From assembly GCA_023459215.1 (NCBI GenBank), contig JAEWVF010000076.1:26200-90199 (forward strand): 64,000 bases of DNA, written 5' to 3'. Below, piece after piece: positions 9,078 through 16,166 of this stretch (its first letter is position 1; each line of letters opens with the position of its first letter). The notes under the pieces are model-generated. The model was not told the origin of the DNA, searched no databases, and saw only the letters and a program-made list of their open reading frames with translations. The DNA is from Chloroflexota bacterium. Its GTDB lineage: Bacteria > Chloroflexota > Anaerolineae > Anaerolineales > Villigracilaceae. The position numbers and the translations under genes were made by a program.

Positions 9078-9779
9078 ATGAATTTGAACTATATTCAAAA
9101 AAGAATATCACATGCGCGATGTTCTGTTATGTTTGATATTGATGAAACCATATTGTTATGTTTGGAAAAGTGGCAGCAGTATATAAAATCTGAAATGGGT
9201 ATAAATATTACTCTACAGGAAATCATCAATGCGGGAAGTGTAGATAATGTTTTTTCATCAACACCCATCTATCCTGAATTTGTAAAAATAGCCGAAAAAT
9301 TGCGCGCAAGCGATGAATTTAATTCAGGGCAGCCAGTAATTGAGGGGTCTCTTGACGCCTTTAAAAAACTCAAAAATAATTCCGGGCTTGTTATGGGAGC
9401 ATATATTACAGCAAGACCAACCAATGTTATCAATGCTACTAAAGCTGATTTGGTAAAAAACGGTTTTCCTCCTTTACCAATCTTAGCTCGTCCAAACGGA
9501 ATTGATCACCAATCTTCTATAGATTGGAAATTGAATATACTGGCTCAACTAAACGTAGCATTTAACGGTGTTTTAATCATGGTGGATGATAACCTTGAAC
9601 TTGCTAAAGCTCTCAGAGAAAGGAATAGTAAAGATCAAAAGTATATCGTTACCATTCTTTATAAGGGTCCGCTTACTAGTAACCTGATTAAGCGCGACAA
9701 CATTACCACATGTGAGGCTGAGCATTTCTATATAGCCGATTGGGTTGATATCCCCGTGATTTGCTCACGCTACTGTTAA
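9078..9779 (+). CDS. HAD-superfamily phosphatase
   Basis: 233 residues. HAD motif I is MFDIDETI with nucleophile Asp20 and Asp22; motif II is the AYITARPT region; motif IV is IMVDDNLELAKAL with the paired aspartates. A good ribosome site (GAGGTGATTA) precedes ATG 9078. HAD enzymes dephosphorylate small phosphorylated metabolites. Following dUTPase and MazG-like genes, a nucleoside monophosphatase (5'-nucleotidase) role is plausible, because dNMPs are the products of the upstream enzymes. That link is inference; the HAD fold assignment is firm. Confidence 0.75.
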   Translation: MNLNYIQKRISHARCSVMFDIDETILLCLEKWQQYIKSEMGINITLQEIINAGSVDNVFSSTPIYPEFVKIAEKLRASDEFNSGQPVIEGSLDAFKKLKNNSGLVMGAYITARPTNVINATKADLVKNGFPPLPILARPNGIDHQSSIDWKLNILAQLNVAFNGVLIMVDDNLELAKALRERNSKDQKYIVTILYKGPLTSNLIKRDNITTCEAEHFYIADWVDIPVICSRYC

Positions 9780-9877
9780 TCTCTCTGTGTTCTGTTACCC
9801 CGCAGTTGTTGCTACTCTCGTTTTTTATGATGAGACAGCAGGGCTTAATCATTGGAGCTTCGAGTTTGCAATGAATC

Positions 9878-9903
9878 TATAATGATTAATAGAACATATG
9901 TTT
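9878..9903 (+). promoter_or_regulatory. Promoter -10 box and LexA-like operator before the HTH/RadA/PolB cassette
   Basis: TATAAT (9878-9883) is followed at 9892-9903 by GAACATATGTTT, which fits the Gram-positive-type SOS box core GAAC-N4-GTTY. The box overlaps the ATG at 9898, where a bound repressor would block transcription. The -35 region is poor (TTGGAG is 20 bases from the -10). LexA control is inference from the motif and from a second similar box at 13654. Confidence 0.45.
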
Positions 9904-10338
9904 TGTAATATTCAGGGTATGTCACTGGCCTATCGCCTACTTTCTTTTTTGGGATTCGTTCGGAAGCCTGTTGCACGTCAGTACCACCAAGTTGAAAGTT
10001 TTCGCACTCTAATTACGGAACTCGCCCAAAAAGAACAACGATCAGAAGAAGAAATTCACGCCGGCCTGCTCGCCACGGCACTCGCCCAGCGCAATATTTC
10101 GCAGGATTTATGGAGCCGCTGGCAGTCACTCTCCCCCCGCGAGCAGCATGTTGCTGCCTTAACCTGTCTGGGTTATACCAACGGTGAAATTGCGGTCACG
10201 CTGGGAGTTTCAATCCCTACCGTTAAGACCCACATTCGCAATACACTTTCCAAGTTCCAATTGCACGGCAAAGGTGAGTTGCGGATGGCGCTGCAAGATT
10301 GGGACTTCAGAGAATGGGATAAGAACCCCCATAATTAG
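9898..10338 (+). CDS. LuxR-type helix-turn-helix protein
   Basis: 146 residues from ATG 9898, or 139 from ATG 9919. The C-terminal 65 residues are a canonical LuxR/GerE DNA-binding domain: LSPREQHVAALTCLGYTNGE, then TLGVSIPTVKTHIRNTLSKF. No receiver or PAS domain is present; the N-terminal 75 residues are helical and of unknown function. It is the first gene of a co-directional cassette with a RadA-like protein and an altered family-B polymerase, so it is a candidate local regulator. An intrinsic terminator follows at 10401. The start choice is unsure because neither ATG has a well-spaced ribosome site. Confidence 0.75.
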   Translation: MFCNIQGMSLAYRLLSFLGFVRKPVARQYHQVESFRTLITELAQKEQRSEEEIHAGLLATALAQRNISQDLWSRWQSLSPREQHVAALTCLGYTNGEIAVTLGVSIPTVKTHIRNTLSKFQLHGKGELRMALQDWDFREWDKNPHN

Positions 10339-10400
10339 GTTGCCATCCCTGGCTTCCGCCAAATCTGGTTCATCCCTTGGACTAAACCACTTTTAATCCC

Positions 10401-10428
10401 AACAATCATCCCATGGATGATTGTTTTT
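10401..10428 (+). terminator. Intrinsic terminator after the LuxR-type gene
   Basis: An 11-bp perfect stem (10401-10411 with 10415-10425), loop CAT, runs into TTTTT. It ends the HTH transcript or acts as an attenuator before the RadA-like gene. It also makes the ATG at 10413 an unlikely start. Confidence 0.75.
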
Positions 10429-10433
10429 GTTCT

Positions 10434-10450
10434 CAGGGTAGGCTACCCTG
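10434..10450. promoter_or_regulatory. Palindrome just before the RadA-like gene
   Basis: CAGGGTA-GGC-TACCCTG, a perfect 7-bp-arm dyad, ends 7 bases before ATG 10458. No other ribosome site is visible. It could be an operator or could modulate translation. Confidence 0.45.
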
Positions 10451-10457
10451 CATACCT

Positions 10458-10982
10458 ATGAACGAACTTGTCGAAACCCACCCCGGAAAATGGATCCTGG
10501 TCGCCGGCCCACACGCCATTCGCGCCACCATGCTGACCTTCATTGCCCGCCTCGCCGAACGCGGCCCGCTGCAGGTGCTGGATTGCGGCAACCAGTTCAA
10601 TGCTTACCACGTCGCCAAGCAAGTGCAGGGCCGCCTGGATGCATTGAAACGGATCAATATCTCACGCGCTTTCACTTGCCATCAAGTGACAAGCTCACTG
10701 GAAAAAGCAGCCTGCCAGCCTGGGCCGTTTATCGTGCTTGATTTTCTAAGCACCTTCTGTGACGAAAATATCTATTTTGCAGAACGGCGCAGATTGCTTG
10801 AACGATGCCTGCCGCATATCGCTCGGCTTTCGGCAAAATCAGGTGGAGCCATTAGCATTCGCCCACCAGCTGTGATAAGTTCGGGAACCGAATTCCTTTG
10901 CGCAATCCTCAAAACTGCCGCATCGGAAATCTGGAGCCAGGAAACGCCGGCTCCAGTTCCCCAGCCTTGGAAATTATTCTGA
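10458..10982 (+). CDS. RadA/RecA-like protein with degenerate P-loop
   Basis: 174 residues from ATG 10458 (the upstream in-frame ATG at 10413 falls inside a terminator). The fold resembles the RadA/Rad51 ATPase core: strand WILVAG, then GPHAIRAT where Walker A GxxxxGKT is expected, strand LQVLDCGNQF, the ISRAFTCHQV segment that parallels RadA 'RAFNSNHQ', and Walker B strand FIVLDFLSTF. The Walker A lysine is replaced, so ATPase activity is probably lost. It lies 4 bases past an adjoining small gene and upstream of a catalytically altered PolB, a layout reminiscent of archaeal inactivated-PolB operons and functionally of ImuA in bacterial mutasomes. Confidence 0.65.
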   Translation: MNELVETHPGKWILVAGPHAIRATMLTFIARLAERGPLQVLDCGNQFNAYHVAKQVQGRLDALKRINISRAFTCHQVTSSLEKAACQPGPFIVLDFLSTFCDENIYFAERRRLLERCLPHIARLSAKSGGAISIRPPAVISSGTEFLCAILKTAASEIWSQETPAPVPQPWKLF

Positions 10983-10995
10983 CAAGGTGCTGTGC

Positions 10996-11265
10996 ATGGG
11001 CCGCACTTTACCAACCAGCTCGATGTTGATCCAGCAGGAGGAGCAATCCTTTGCCCGCTTCCGCCGCGCTTTGCGCCGACCAGACCAGGTCGCCCTGGAC
11101 GATCTGTTCGCAGCTGCCCACCAGCACCTGGCTGCCGCACAGTACGCTGCGCACGCGCTGCCCTTCGAGGTGTTTCTGCTCTCGATGCTGCTCGAGGAGC
11201 ATAAGGAAGTCATGCGCCTGCGCCAACAGATGGATGAACTCCTGGGTACTGCGCAAAATGGATAA
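10996..11265 (+). CDS. Small helical protein of the PolB cassette
   Basis: 89 residues from ATG 10996 (GTG 10987 and ATG 11023 are alternatives). Predicted mostly helical, rich in Arg, Gln and Leu (FARFRRALRRPDQVALDDLF, then LLSMLLEEHKEVMRLRQQMD). It starts 13 bases after the RadA-like gene and overlaps the PolB start by 8 bases, so the three are translationally linked. No known domain is recognised; a bridging or accessory subunit of a polymerase complex is a reasonable inference. Confidence 0.6.
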   Translation: MGRTLPTSSMLIQQEEQSFARFRRALRRPDQVALDDLFAAAHQHLAAAQYAAHALPFEVFLLSMLLEEHKEVMRLRQQMDELLGTAQNG

Positions 11266-13567
11266 GATTTTCACGGGCTGGCTGCTGGATCTTTATGCCG
11301 AGGGAAAAGATGTCTCACTCTGGCTGCTGGACGATGACGGCCAGCGCCAGCGTCTGATTCACACCTTCCCGGCCACCTTCTACGCTGCCGGCCCCTCCGT
11401 TCAGCTGCGCGCCCTGTGGCGCTGGCTATCGGGGCAGGATATCCCGATACGCCTGTCGCGCGCACAACGGCTGGATGTCTTCGAGGGCCCGATCACGGTT
11501 CTGGTCGTGGAAGTTCTGCACGCACCCGAGATGGATACGCTCTTTCGGCGGGTCGCCCAAGCCTTTCCCGATCTCGTTTATTACGATGCCGATGTTGCGC
11601 TTTCCCTGCGTTACGTCGCCGAATTTGGCGTTTTTCCGCTGGCACGCTTCCGGGTGGAAGCCAGTGAAAACCGCATCAAGAAAATCACAGCGCTCGACAC
11701 CCGCTGGGAACTTGAGCCCGATCCCGCGCCCCTGCGTATTCTGTCGCTCGAACCGGACCGCGATCCGGCGCACAGCCTGCCCAGACATCTGGTGGTCAGC
11801 TATGAAAAAGTCCGCTACATTTTGCCGCTTGAGCCGGCCCGGGCTTTTCTGACCGGCCTGCGCTCGAGCCTCGAGCGTTATGACCCTGACCTGATCCTGA
11901 CCGATTGGGGCGACACCTGGCTACTACCCTACCTGCTCAAACTATCCAGGGATTACAACATCCCCTTGCCGCTCAACAGCGTTGAAACTCAGGAGGTCAT
12001 TGAACACAAGGCACGCACTTACTTTTCCTACGGGCAGATCGTCTACAAGGGCAGCCAGATTCAACTGCGCGGACGCCTGCACCTCGACCGCCACAACGCC
12101 ATGCTGTGGAGCGATTACGGTCTGGAAGGTGTGCTGGAGATGGCGCGCGTCACCGCCCTGCCCATCCAGGGTGCCGCCCGCCTGTCGCCAGGCACGGGCA
12201 TCTCCTCGATGCAGTTCATTACCGCGCTTCGCCAGGAAATCCTGATCCCCTGGCACAAACATCAGGCCGAACAGCCCAAAACCGCCCTGGATCTGATCCG
12301 TGCCGATATGGGCGGACTGGTCTACCAGCCCACCATCGGGCTGCACAAGGATGTCGGCGGGATCGATTTCGTGTCCATGTACCCGGGCATCATGGTGCGC
12401 TTTAATATCTCACCCGAAGTGCCGCGCTCCAAAGATGGCGATCTGACGCCCGCTTCCGGTCAGCCGGGTAAAGTCCCCGGCATGGGGATCGTTCCCCTGA
12501 CCCTTGCGCCGCTGCTCGAAAAGCGGATTGCTTTCAAGACTGCCCTGGCCAACCTGCACCCCAGAGACTGCCGGCGCGAAATTTACAAGGCCCGCGCCTC
12601 CGCAGAGAAATGGCTGCTGGTGACCTGCTTCGGTTATCTCGGATACAAGAACGCCCGCTTCGGACGGATCGAGGCCCATGAAGCGGTCACCGCCTATGGA
12701 CGCGAAGCGCTGCTGCGCGCCAAGGAAGCCGCGGAAGACCTCGACTTCTCGATTCTGCATATGTATGTGGATGGTTTGTGGGTGCAAAAACCGGGCTGCT
12801 CGAAGCCCGAAGATTTCCAGACATTGCTGGCGGAGGTCTGTGAGCGCACCAGCCTGCCGATTGCCCTGGATGGCATCTACCGCTGGGTGGTATTCCTGCC
12901 CTCGCGCGTCGATCAACGCATCCCGGTTCCAAATCGCTACTTTGGCGTTTTTCAGGATGGCTCAATCAAAATACGCGGCATCGAAGCCCGCCGCCACGAC
13001 ACGCCAACTTTTATCGCTGAAACACAGATGGGCATCTTGAACATCCTGGCCAAAGCCCCCGATGCTGACCATCTGCCTGATTTTCTTCCGCAGGTGAACT
13101 CCTATGTCAGCCGGCGCATGGATGACTTGATGAAGGGCCGCGTTCCTTTGCTGGAACTTTTGGTCAGCCAGAGATTGAGTCGAGCATTGAACGAGTACAG
13201 TTCGCCATCGCCGGCGGCCAGAGCCGTCTTGCAAATGCAGGCAGATGGCAGGCAGGTCAGCCCCGGTCAACGGGTGAGCTTTCTCTATACGCGCGGAAAA
13301 CCCGGGGTGCGCGCCTGGTACGCTACCGAATCCACTGATATTTCTATGGTTGATTTAAACCGCTACAAAGCTTTGTTCGTGCGGGCGGTTGATACGATCA
13401 TTCGGCCCATCCAACAACATTTTGGCATCATGCCCCAGCACTCAAACTATGTTCTATTCCCCAACAAAAAAGCCGAGTCAATGGATGAGGGGGGCATCCA
13501 CCAACTCGGCAATCCAACTTTAGCATCTTTTTTTGATTTGCGCAACAAGCATGCGGAGATGGATTGA
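11258..13567 (+). CDS. Family-B DNA polymerase homologue with altered active sites (PolB2-like)
   Basis: 769 residues from ATG 11258; the frame is open further upstream but those codons read as the shadow of the preceding gene. Polymerase motif A is intact, GGIDFVSMYPGI with D370. Motif B is changed: K451 is kept but NSxYG is TCFG. Motif C reads YVDGLW (503-508) instead of YGDTDS, losing the second catalytic Asp. The exonuclease is also degraded: Exo I reads LSLEPD (163-168) and Exo II reads DWGDTWLL near 216-223 without its Asp. This pattern matches the inactivated archaeal PolB group (PolB2/Dpo2-like), known to include a few bacterial members. Probable role: DNA-damage tolerance or a structural polymerase partner. 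Catalytic status is inferred. Confidence 0.8.
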   Translation: MDKIFTGWLLDLYAEGKDVSLWLLDDDGQRQRLIHTFPATFYAAGPSVQLRALWRWLSGQDIPIRLSRAQRLDVFEGPITVLVVEVLHAPEMDTLFRRVAQAFPDLVYYDADVALSLRYVAEFGVFPLARFRVEASENRIKKITALDTRWELEPDPAPLRILSLEPDRDPAHSLPRHLVVSYEKVRYILPLEPARAFLTGLRSSLERYDPDLILTDWGDTWLLPYLLKLSRDYNIPLPLNSVETQEVIEHKARTYFSYGQIVYKGSQIQLRGRLHLDRHNAMLWSDYGLEGVLEMARVTALPIQGAARLSPGTGISSMQFITALRQEILIPWHKHQAEQPKTALDLIRADMGGLVYQPTIGLHKDVGGIDFVSMYPGIMVRFNISPEVPRSKDGDLTPASGQPGKVPGMGIVPLTLAPLLEKRIAFKTALANLHPRDCRREIYKARASAEKWLLVTCFGYLGYKNARFGRIEAHEAVTAYGREALLRAKEAAEDLDFSILHMYVDGLWVQKPGCSKPEDFQTLLAEVCERTSLPIALDGIYRWVVFLPSRVDQRIPVPNRYFGVFQDGSIKIRGIEARRHDTPTFIAETQMGILNILAKAPDADHLPDFLPQVNSYVSRRMDDLMKGRVPLLELLVSQRLSRALNEYSSPSPAARAVLQMQADGRQVSPGQRVSFLYTRGKPGVRAWYATESTDISMVDLNRYKALFVRAVDTIIRPIQQHFGIMPQHSNYVLFPNKKAESMDEGGIHQLGNPTLASFFDLRNKHAEMD

Positions 13568-13645
13568 TGCATTGCCCCTGACAAATTCAGCCTCAAACAA
13601 GTCTGTAGCGTATGTTTCATATGTTTTCTATGCAAAAGAACGCGC

Positions 13646-13687
13646 TTGACATACGAACATTCGTTCTATATAATGGCTTTAAGCCAT
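13646..13687 (+). promoter_or_regulatory. Consensus sigma-70 promoter containing a LexA-like box
   Basis: TTGACA (13646-13651), a 17-base spacer and TATAAT (13669-13674) form a near-perfect promoter. The spacer contains CGAACATTCGTTC (13654-13666), matching the Gram-positive SOS box CGAAC-N4-GTTC. A second exact dyad, ATGGCTT-T-AAGCCAT (13673-13687), covers the likely start of transcription. The promoter drives the excisionase-like gene at 13715. Confidence 0.75.
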
Positions 13688-13714
13688 AAGTCAATCAATA
13701 CAGGAGTACACAAC

Positions 13715-13921
13715 ATGGAAGAAAGTTTATTAAGAAGTGACGAAGTGGCCGAAATACTAAAAGTTAGCGTGTCCATGGCGTATACGCTCATGCGGCGTGG
13801 TGATATCCCAACCGTGCGCATCGGTTCTTCTGTGCGAGTTCGCAAGGAAGATCTGGATCGCTATATCCAAGAAAATGTTTCACAAACTGCACCGCTTTTG
13901 CGCGGCAAACACCGCAAGTAG
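13715..13921 (+). CDS. Excisionase-like helix-turn-helix protein
   Basis: 68 residues; ribosome site CAGGAG is 8 bases before ATG 13715. It is a single MerR-type winged helix of the HTH_17/AlpA/Xis class: LLRSDEVAEILKVSVSMAYT, then RRGDIPTVRIGSSVRVRKED, then a basic tail. Such proteins bend DNA at attachment sites or act as regulators. It precedes the integrase by 146 bases and sits behind a promoter with a LexA-like operator, which suggests damage-induced excision. A regulator-only role cannot be excluded. Confidence 0.8.
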   Translation: MEESLLRSDEVAEILKVSVSMAYTLMRRGDIPTVRIGSSVRVRKEDLDRYIQENVSQTAPLLRGKHRK

Positions 13922-14067
13922 TATTCAGAAAATTTCGCCCCACTCACTTCGCAAATCTTGTTACAATTTGTTTTACAGTAATCTGAACCTTACCAGTCAA
14001 ATAGCACGGTCAACCAGGCTCGTTTTTCTTTTTGGATTCCCCTCCAGATTAGAAAAGGAGGATGAGC

Positions 14068-15204
14068 ATGGCTAGAAGACGAGGCAATAACGAAGGATCG
14101 ATCTACCACCGCAAGGATGGTTTGTGGTGCGCGCAGGTCACCTTGGAAGGTCGTCGCTTAACAAAGTATGGCAAGACCCAAAAGGAATGCCGCGACTGGA
14201 TCAAAGAGACTTTGTCCAAAATTGATAGTGGATTAACCTATGAGGGCACCTTGTTGACGCTCGAGAAGTTTATTGAACTCTGGTTGAGCGGCAAGGAACT
14301 GTCACGCAGACCTCGAACGGTTTTCCAATATCGAAAAATCGCCAACACCCACATCCTGCCCTACATGGGCAGCATGAAACTGAAAGATATTGTCCCCGGT
14401 CACATCAAGCAGCTTTATTCCATCAAGCGCGATGAGAAAACTGGCGCACGTACCCTGCAAATCATTCACGCCGTTCTGCATTGTGCGCTGAAACAAGCTG
14501 TTCGAGAAGGACTCTTGGGACGCAATCCAGTGGATGCTATCGAGCGACCAAAGGTTGAGCAGACCGAGTTCAACATTTTCAACGAGGAACAGTCCCGCCA
14601 GTTTTTGATGGCCGCATCCGGCTCAACTTTTGAAGCGGTGTTTTACTTGGCTCTCACAACTGGGATGCGTCAAGGTGAAATGCTCGGTCTCAAGTGGGCG
14701 GATCTGGATTGGGAAAAAGGCACACTGCATGTTCAGCGCCAGTTACAACAGGTTGAAGGAAAAGGGTATGCTCTCGTTCCCCCAAAGACCAAAGCTGGCA
14801 AGCGCCAAATCAAGCTCGGGCAGGTGATGCTGGAACAACTCAAGGCCCACAGCAAAAGGCAGGAATTGGTGAAGGCCTTCGCTGGAAACCGTTGGCAGGA
14901 GAACGGGTTGATTTTCCCCACCACTATCGGTACACCACTCGACCATAAGCGTGTCACCAAGGAGTTCAAAGGACTGCTTCAAAAAGCAGGATTGCCTGAT
15001 ATGCGTTTCCATGACCTGCGGCATACGTCCATCAGTCTTCTGCTGGAGAGTGGGATACCGCTTAACACAGTCCAAAGGCGCGCCGGGCACTCGAAAGCCA
15101 GTGTCACTGCGGATATTTATGGTCATGCGATGGCCGGCTCGCAAAATCAGGCTGCTGAAGACATCGAAGCGCTCGTAGTACCAATTGCAGTAAAATTGCA
15201 GTAA
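14068..15204 (+). CDS. int: Tyrosine recombinase / phage-type integrase
   Basis: 378 residues from ATG 14068, chosen because AAAAGGAGG (14053-14061) is six bases upstream; ATG 14062 is too close. It has an arm-binding AP2-like N terminus (GSIYHRKDGLWCAQVTLEG), a SAM-like core-binding domain (about 60-160) and a catalytic domain with R201, H315, R318, H341 and nucleophile Y351 (TGMRQGE, HDLRH, GHSKASV, DIYGHA). Complete and apparently functional. The gene lies 122 bases from a tRNA-Lys 3' fragment, the expected place for an integrase beside its att site. Confidence 0.92.
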   Translation: MARRRGNNEGSIYHRKDGLWCAQVTLEGRRLTKYGKTQKECRDWIKETLSKIDSGLTYEGTLLTLEKFIELWLSGKELSRRPRTVFQYRKIANTHILPYMGSMKLKDIVPGHIKQLYSIKRDEKTGARTLQIIHAVLHCALKQAVREGLLGRNPVDAIERPKVEQTEFNIFNEEQSRQFLMAASGSTFEAVFYLALTTGMRQGEMLGLKWADLDWEKGTLHVQRQLQQVEGKGYALVPPKTKAGKRQIKLGQVMLEQLKAHSKRQELVKAFAGNRWQENGLIFPTTIGTPLDHKRVTKEFKGLLQKAGLPDMRFHDLRHTSISLLLESGIPLNTVQRRAGHSKASVTADIYGHAMAGSQNQAAEDIEALVVPIAVKLQ

Positions 15205-15236
15205 AATAGTTCAGGCGATCCTTACCTCAACCAAAC

Positions 15237-15286
15237 ACCGCCATATATGCCGGTAATCATTCCTCAAGATCGGCATATATGGTGGT
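15237..15286. repeat. Long inverted repeat between integrase and att site
   Basis: Arms 15237-15252 and 15271-15286 match at 15 of 16 positions around an 18-base loop. There is no T-run. A tandem pair of TTGCAGTAAAA overlaps the integrase stop just before it. Candidate integrase arm-binding sites or a transcript-end hairpin. Confidence 0.55.
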
Positions 15287-15325
15287 TTCGAAAGATATGG
15301 AAATGGTGGAAATCATCACTGGTAG

Positions 15326-15369
15326 CTCTTAATCAGTGGGTTCAGGGTTCAAGTCCCTGGTCGATCACC
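15326..15369 (+). tRNA. 3' fragment of tRNA-Lys(CTT), probable attachment site
   Basis: From the anticodon loop CTCTTAA onward a tRNA 3' half is present: anticodon stem strand TCAGT, T-arm CAGGG-TTCAAGT-CCCTG, acceptor strand GTCGATC, then ACC. The bases before the loop do not pair with TCAGT, so the 5' half is missing. This is the usual footprint of a tyrosine-recombinase element integrated in a tRNA anticodon loop. Because the 3' fragment is followed by its own terminator, the element should extend to the left. Confidence 0.75.
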
Positions 15370-15371
15370 TG

Positions 15372-15397
15372 AAAACCGCCAGAATTGGCGGTTTTTT
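15372..15397 (+). terminator. tRNA terminator
   Basis: Stem AAAACCGCC / GGCGGTTTT with loop AGAATT, followed by further T residues. It directly follows the tRNA fragment and is probably the original terminator of the chromosomal tRNA gene. Confidence 0.85.
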
Positions 15398-15496
15398 GTT
15401 CAAAATGCCTATATCTGGGGGACGTTTGAGACGCTGGAACCCGCTTTGTAATTTGTCGGTGCAAGTCGGTGCAACCCATATAATGCTATTGCGTCC

Positions 15497-15534
15497 ATTC
15501 CCCTGGCCTCTTTGGAAGCCAGGGGAATATTTTT
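15497..15534 (+). terminator. Intrinsic terminator
   Basis: Stem ATTCCCCTGGC (15497-15507) / GCCAGGGGAAT (15518-15528) followed by ATTTTT. It reads on the plus strand. It lies just beyond the end of the minus-strand integrase remnant. Confidence 0.7.
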
Positions 15535-16005
15535 ACTCCGACGTGATGGCATCCGCCTCGCTCACTGAGGGCAGGGCACTCATGGCGTTGACGATTTCAT
15601 CGAAGCCGCCCGGGACAAGGTGGGCATAAATCCCCAGGGTAACTTGCGGAGAAGAATGCCCCAGGTAACGCGAGACACCGACAATGGATGTTTTGCCTGC
15701 CAACATCATCGAGGCGGCGTTGTGGCGCAAGTCGTGAAAGCGAATTTTTTGAAGCCCGGCGGTCTTGAGCATTTCATCGAAATCACGCATCATGTTACGA
15801 TGATCCAGCGGGGTACCGACCGATGAAGGAAAAACCAGGTCATGTTCCAGCCAGCGTATTTCCATGAACTGCTTGTAGGCTTTTTGCGCCTGCTGATGCA
15901 CTTTGAGTTGGGCAACCAAGTCAGAACTCACCTTGATCGTTCGGCGGCTGTACTTTGTTTTGAGCGGGGCAAAGCTAAAGGTGCGCTTTGTCCAACCAAT
16001 CCAAA
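15533..16005 (-). pseudogene. Second tyrosine recombinase, C-terminal fragment
   Basis: The minus-strand frame carries the catalytic half of an integrase: KTKYSRRTIKVSSDLV (K strand), RFHDLRHNAAS (H, R), LGHSSPQVTLGIYAHL (H, Y nucleophile), then the C terminus. Homology continues upstream of the first ATG to about 16000, then stops meet the frame; the N-terminal half and the first Arg motif are missing. Not a recent copy of the neighbouring intact integrase, as the sequences differ strongly. It is a relic of another element inserted at the same tRNA hotspot. Confidence 0.8.
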
Positions 16006-16116
16006 AATATTGCAGACTTTGGATAGCAGATTAACCCGCGGGAGAAGCCCCGGCGAAACGACTCGATAACAGTCATAATCGGAGTTAAAGATAACGAAAA
16101 ACACGCTTAAATCATA

Positions 16117-16157
16117 CTGTCATTGCGATGTGGAGAAAAGCCACATCGCAATGACAG
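16117..16157. repeat. Perfect 17-bp-arm inverted repeat downstream of nirS
   Basis: Arms 16117-16133 and 16141-16157 pair perfectly around loop AGAAAAG, 10 bases past the nirS stop. The arm sequence begins CTGTCATTGCGA, similar to widespread REP-like elements. There is no T-run; it may still stabilise or end the nirS transcript. Confidence 0.65.
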
Positions 16158-16166
16158 AAAACCGGG

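Noticed and set aside
10413..10457. Upstream start for the RadA-like gene
   Set aside because: The ATG lies inside an intrinsic terminator hairpin.
11051..11257. 69-codon upstream extension of the polymerase gene
   Set aside because: The extension is Cys/Arg/Ser rich and lies in an alternative frame of the small helical protein gene; homology to polymerases begins after ATG 11258.
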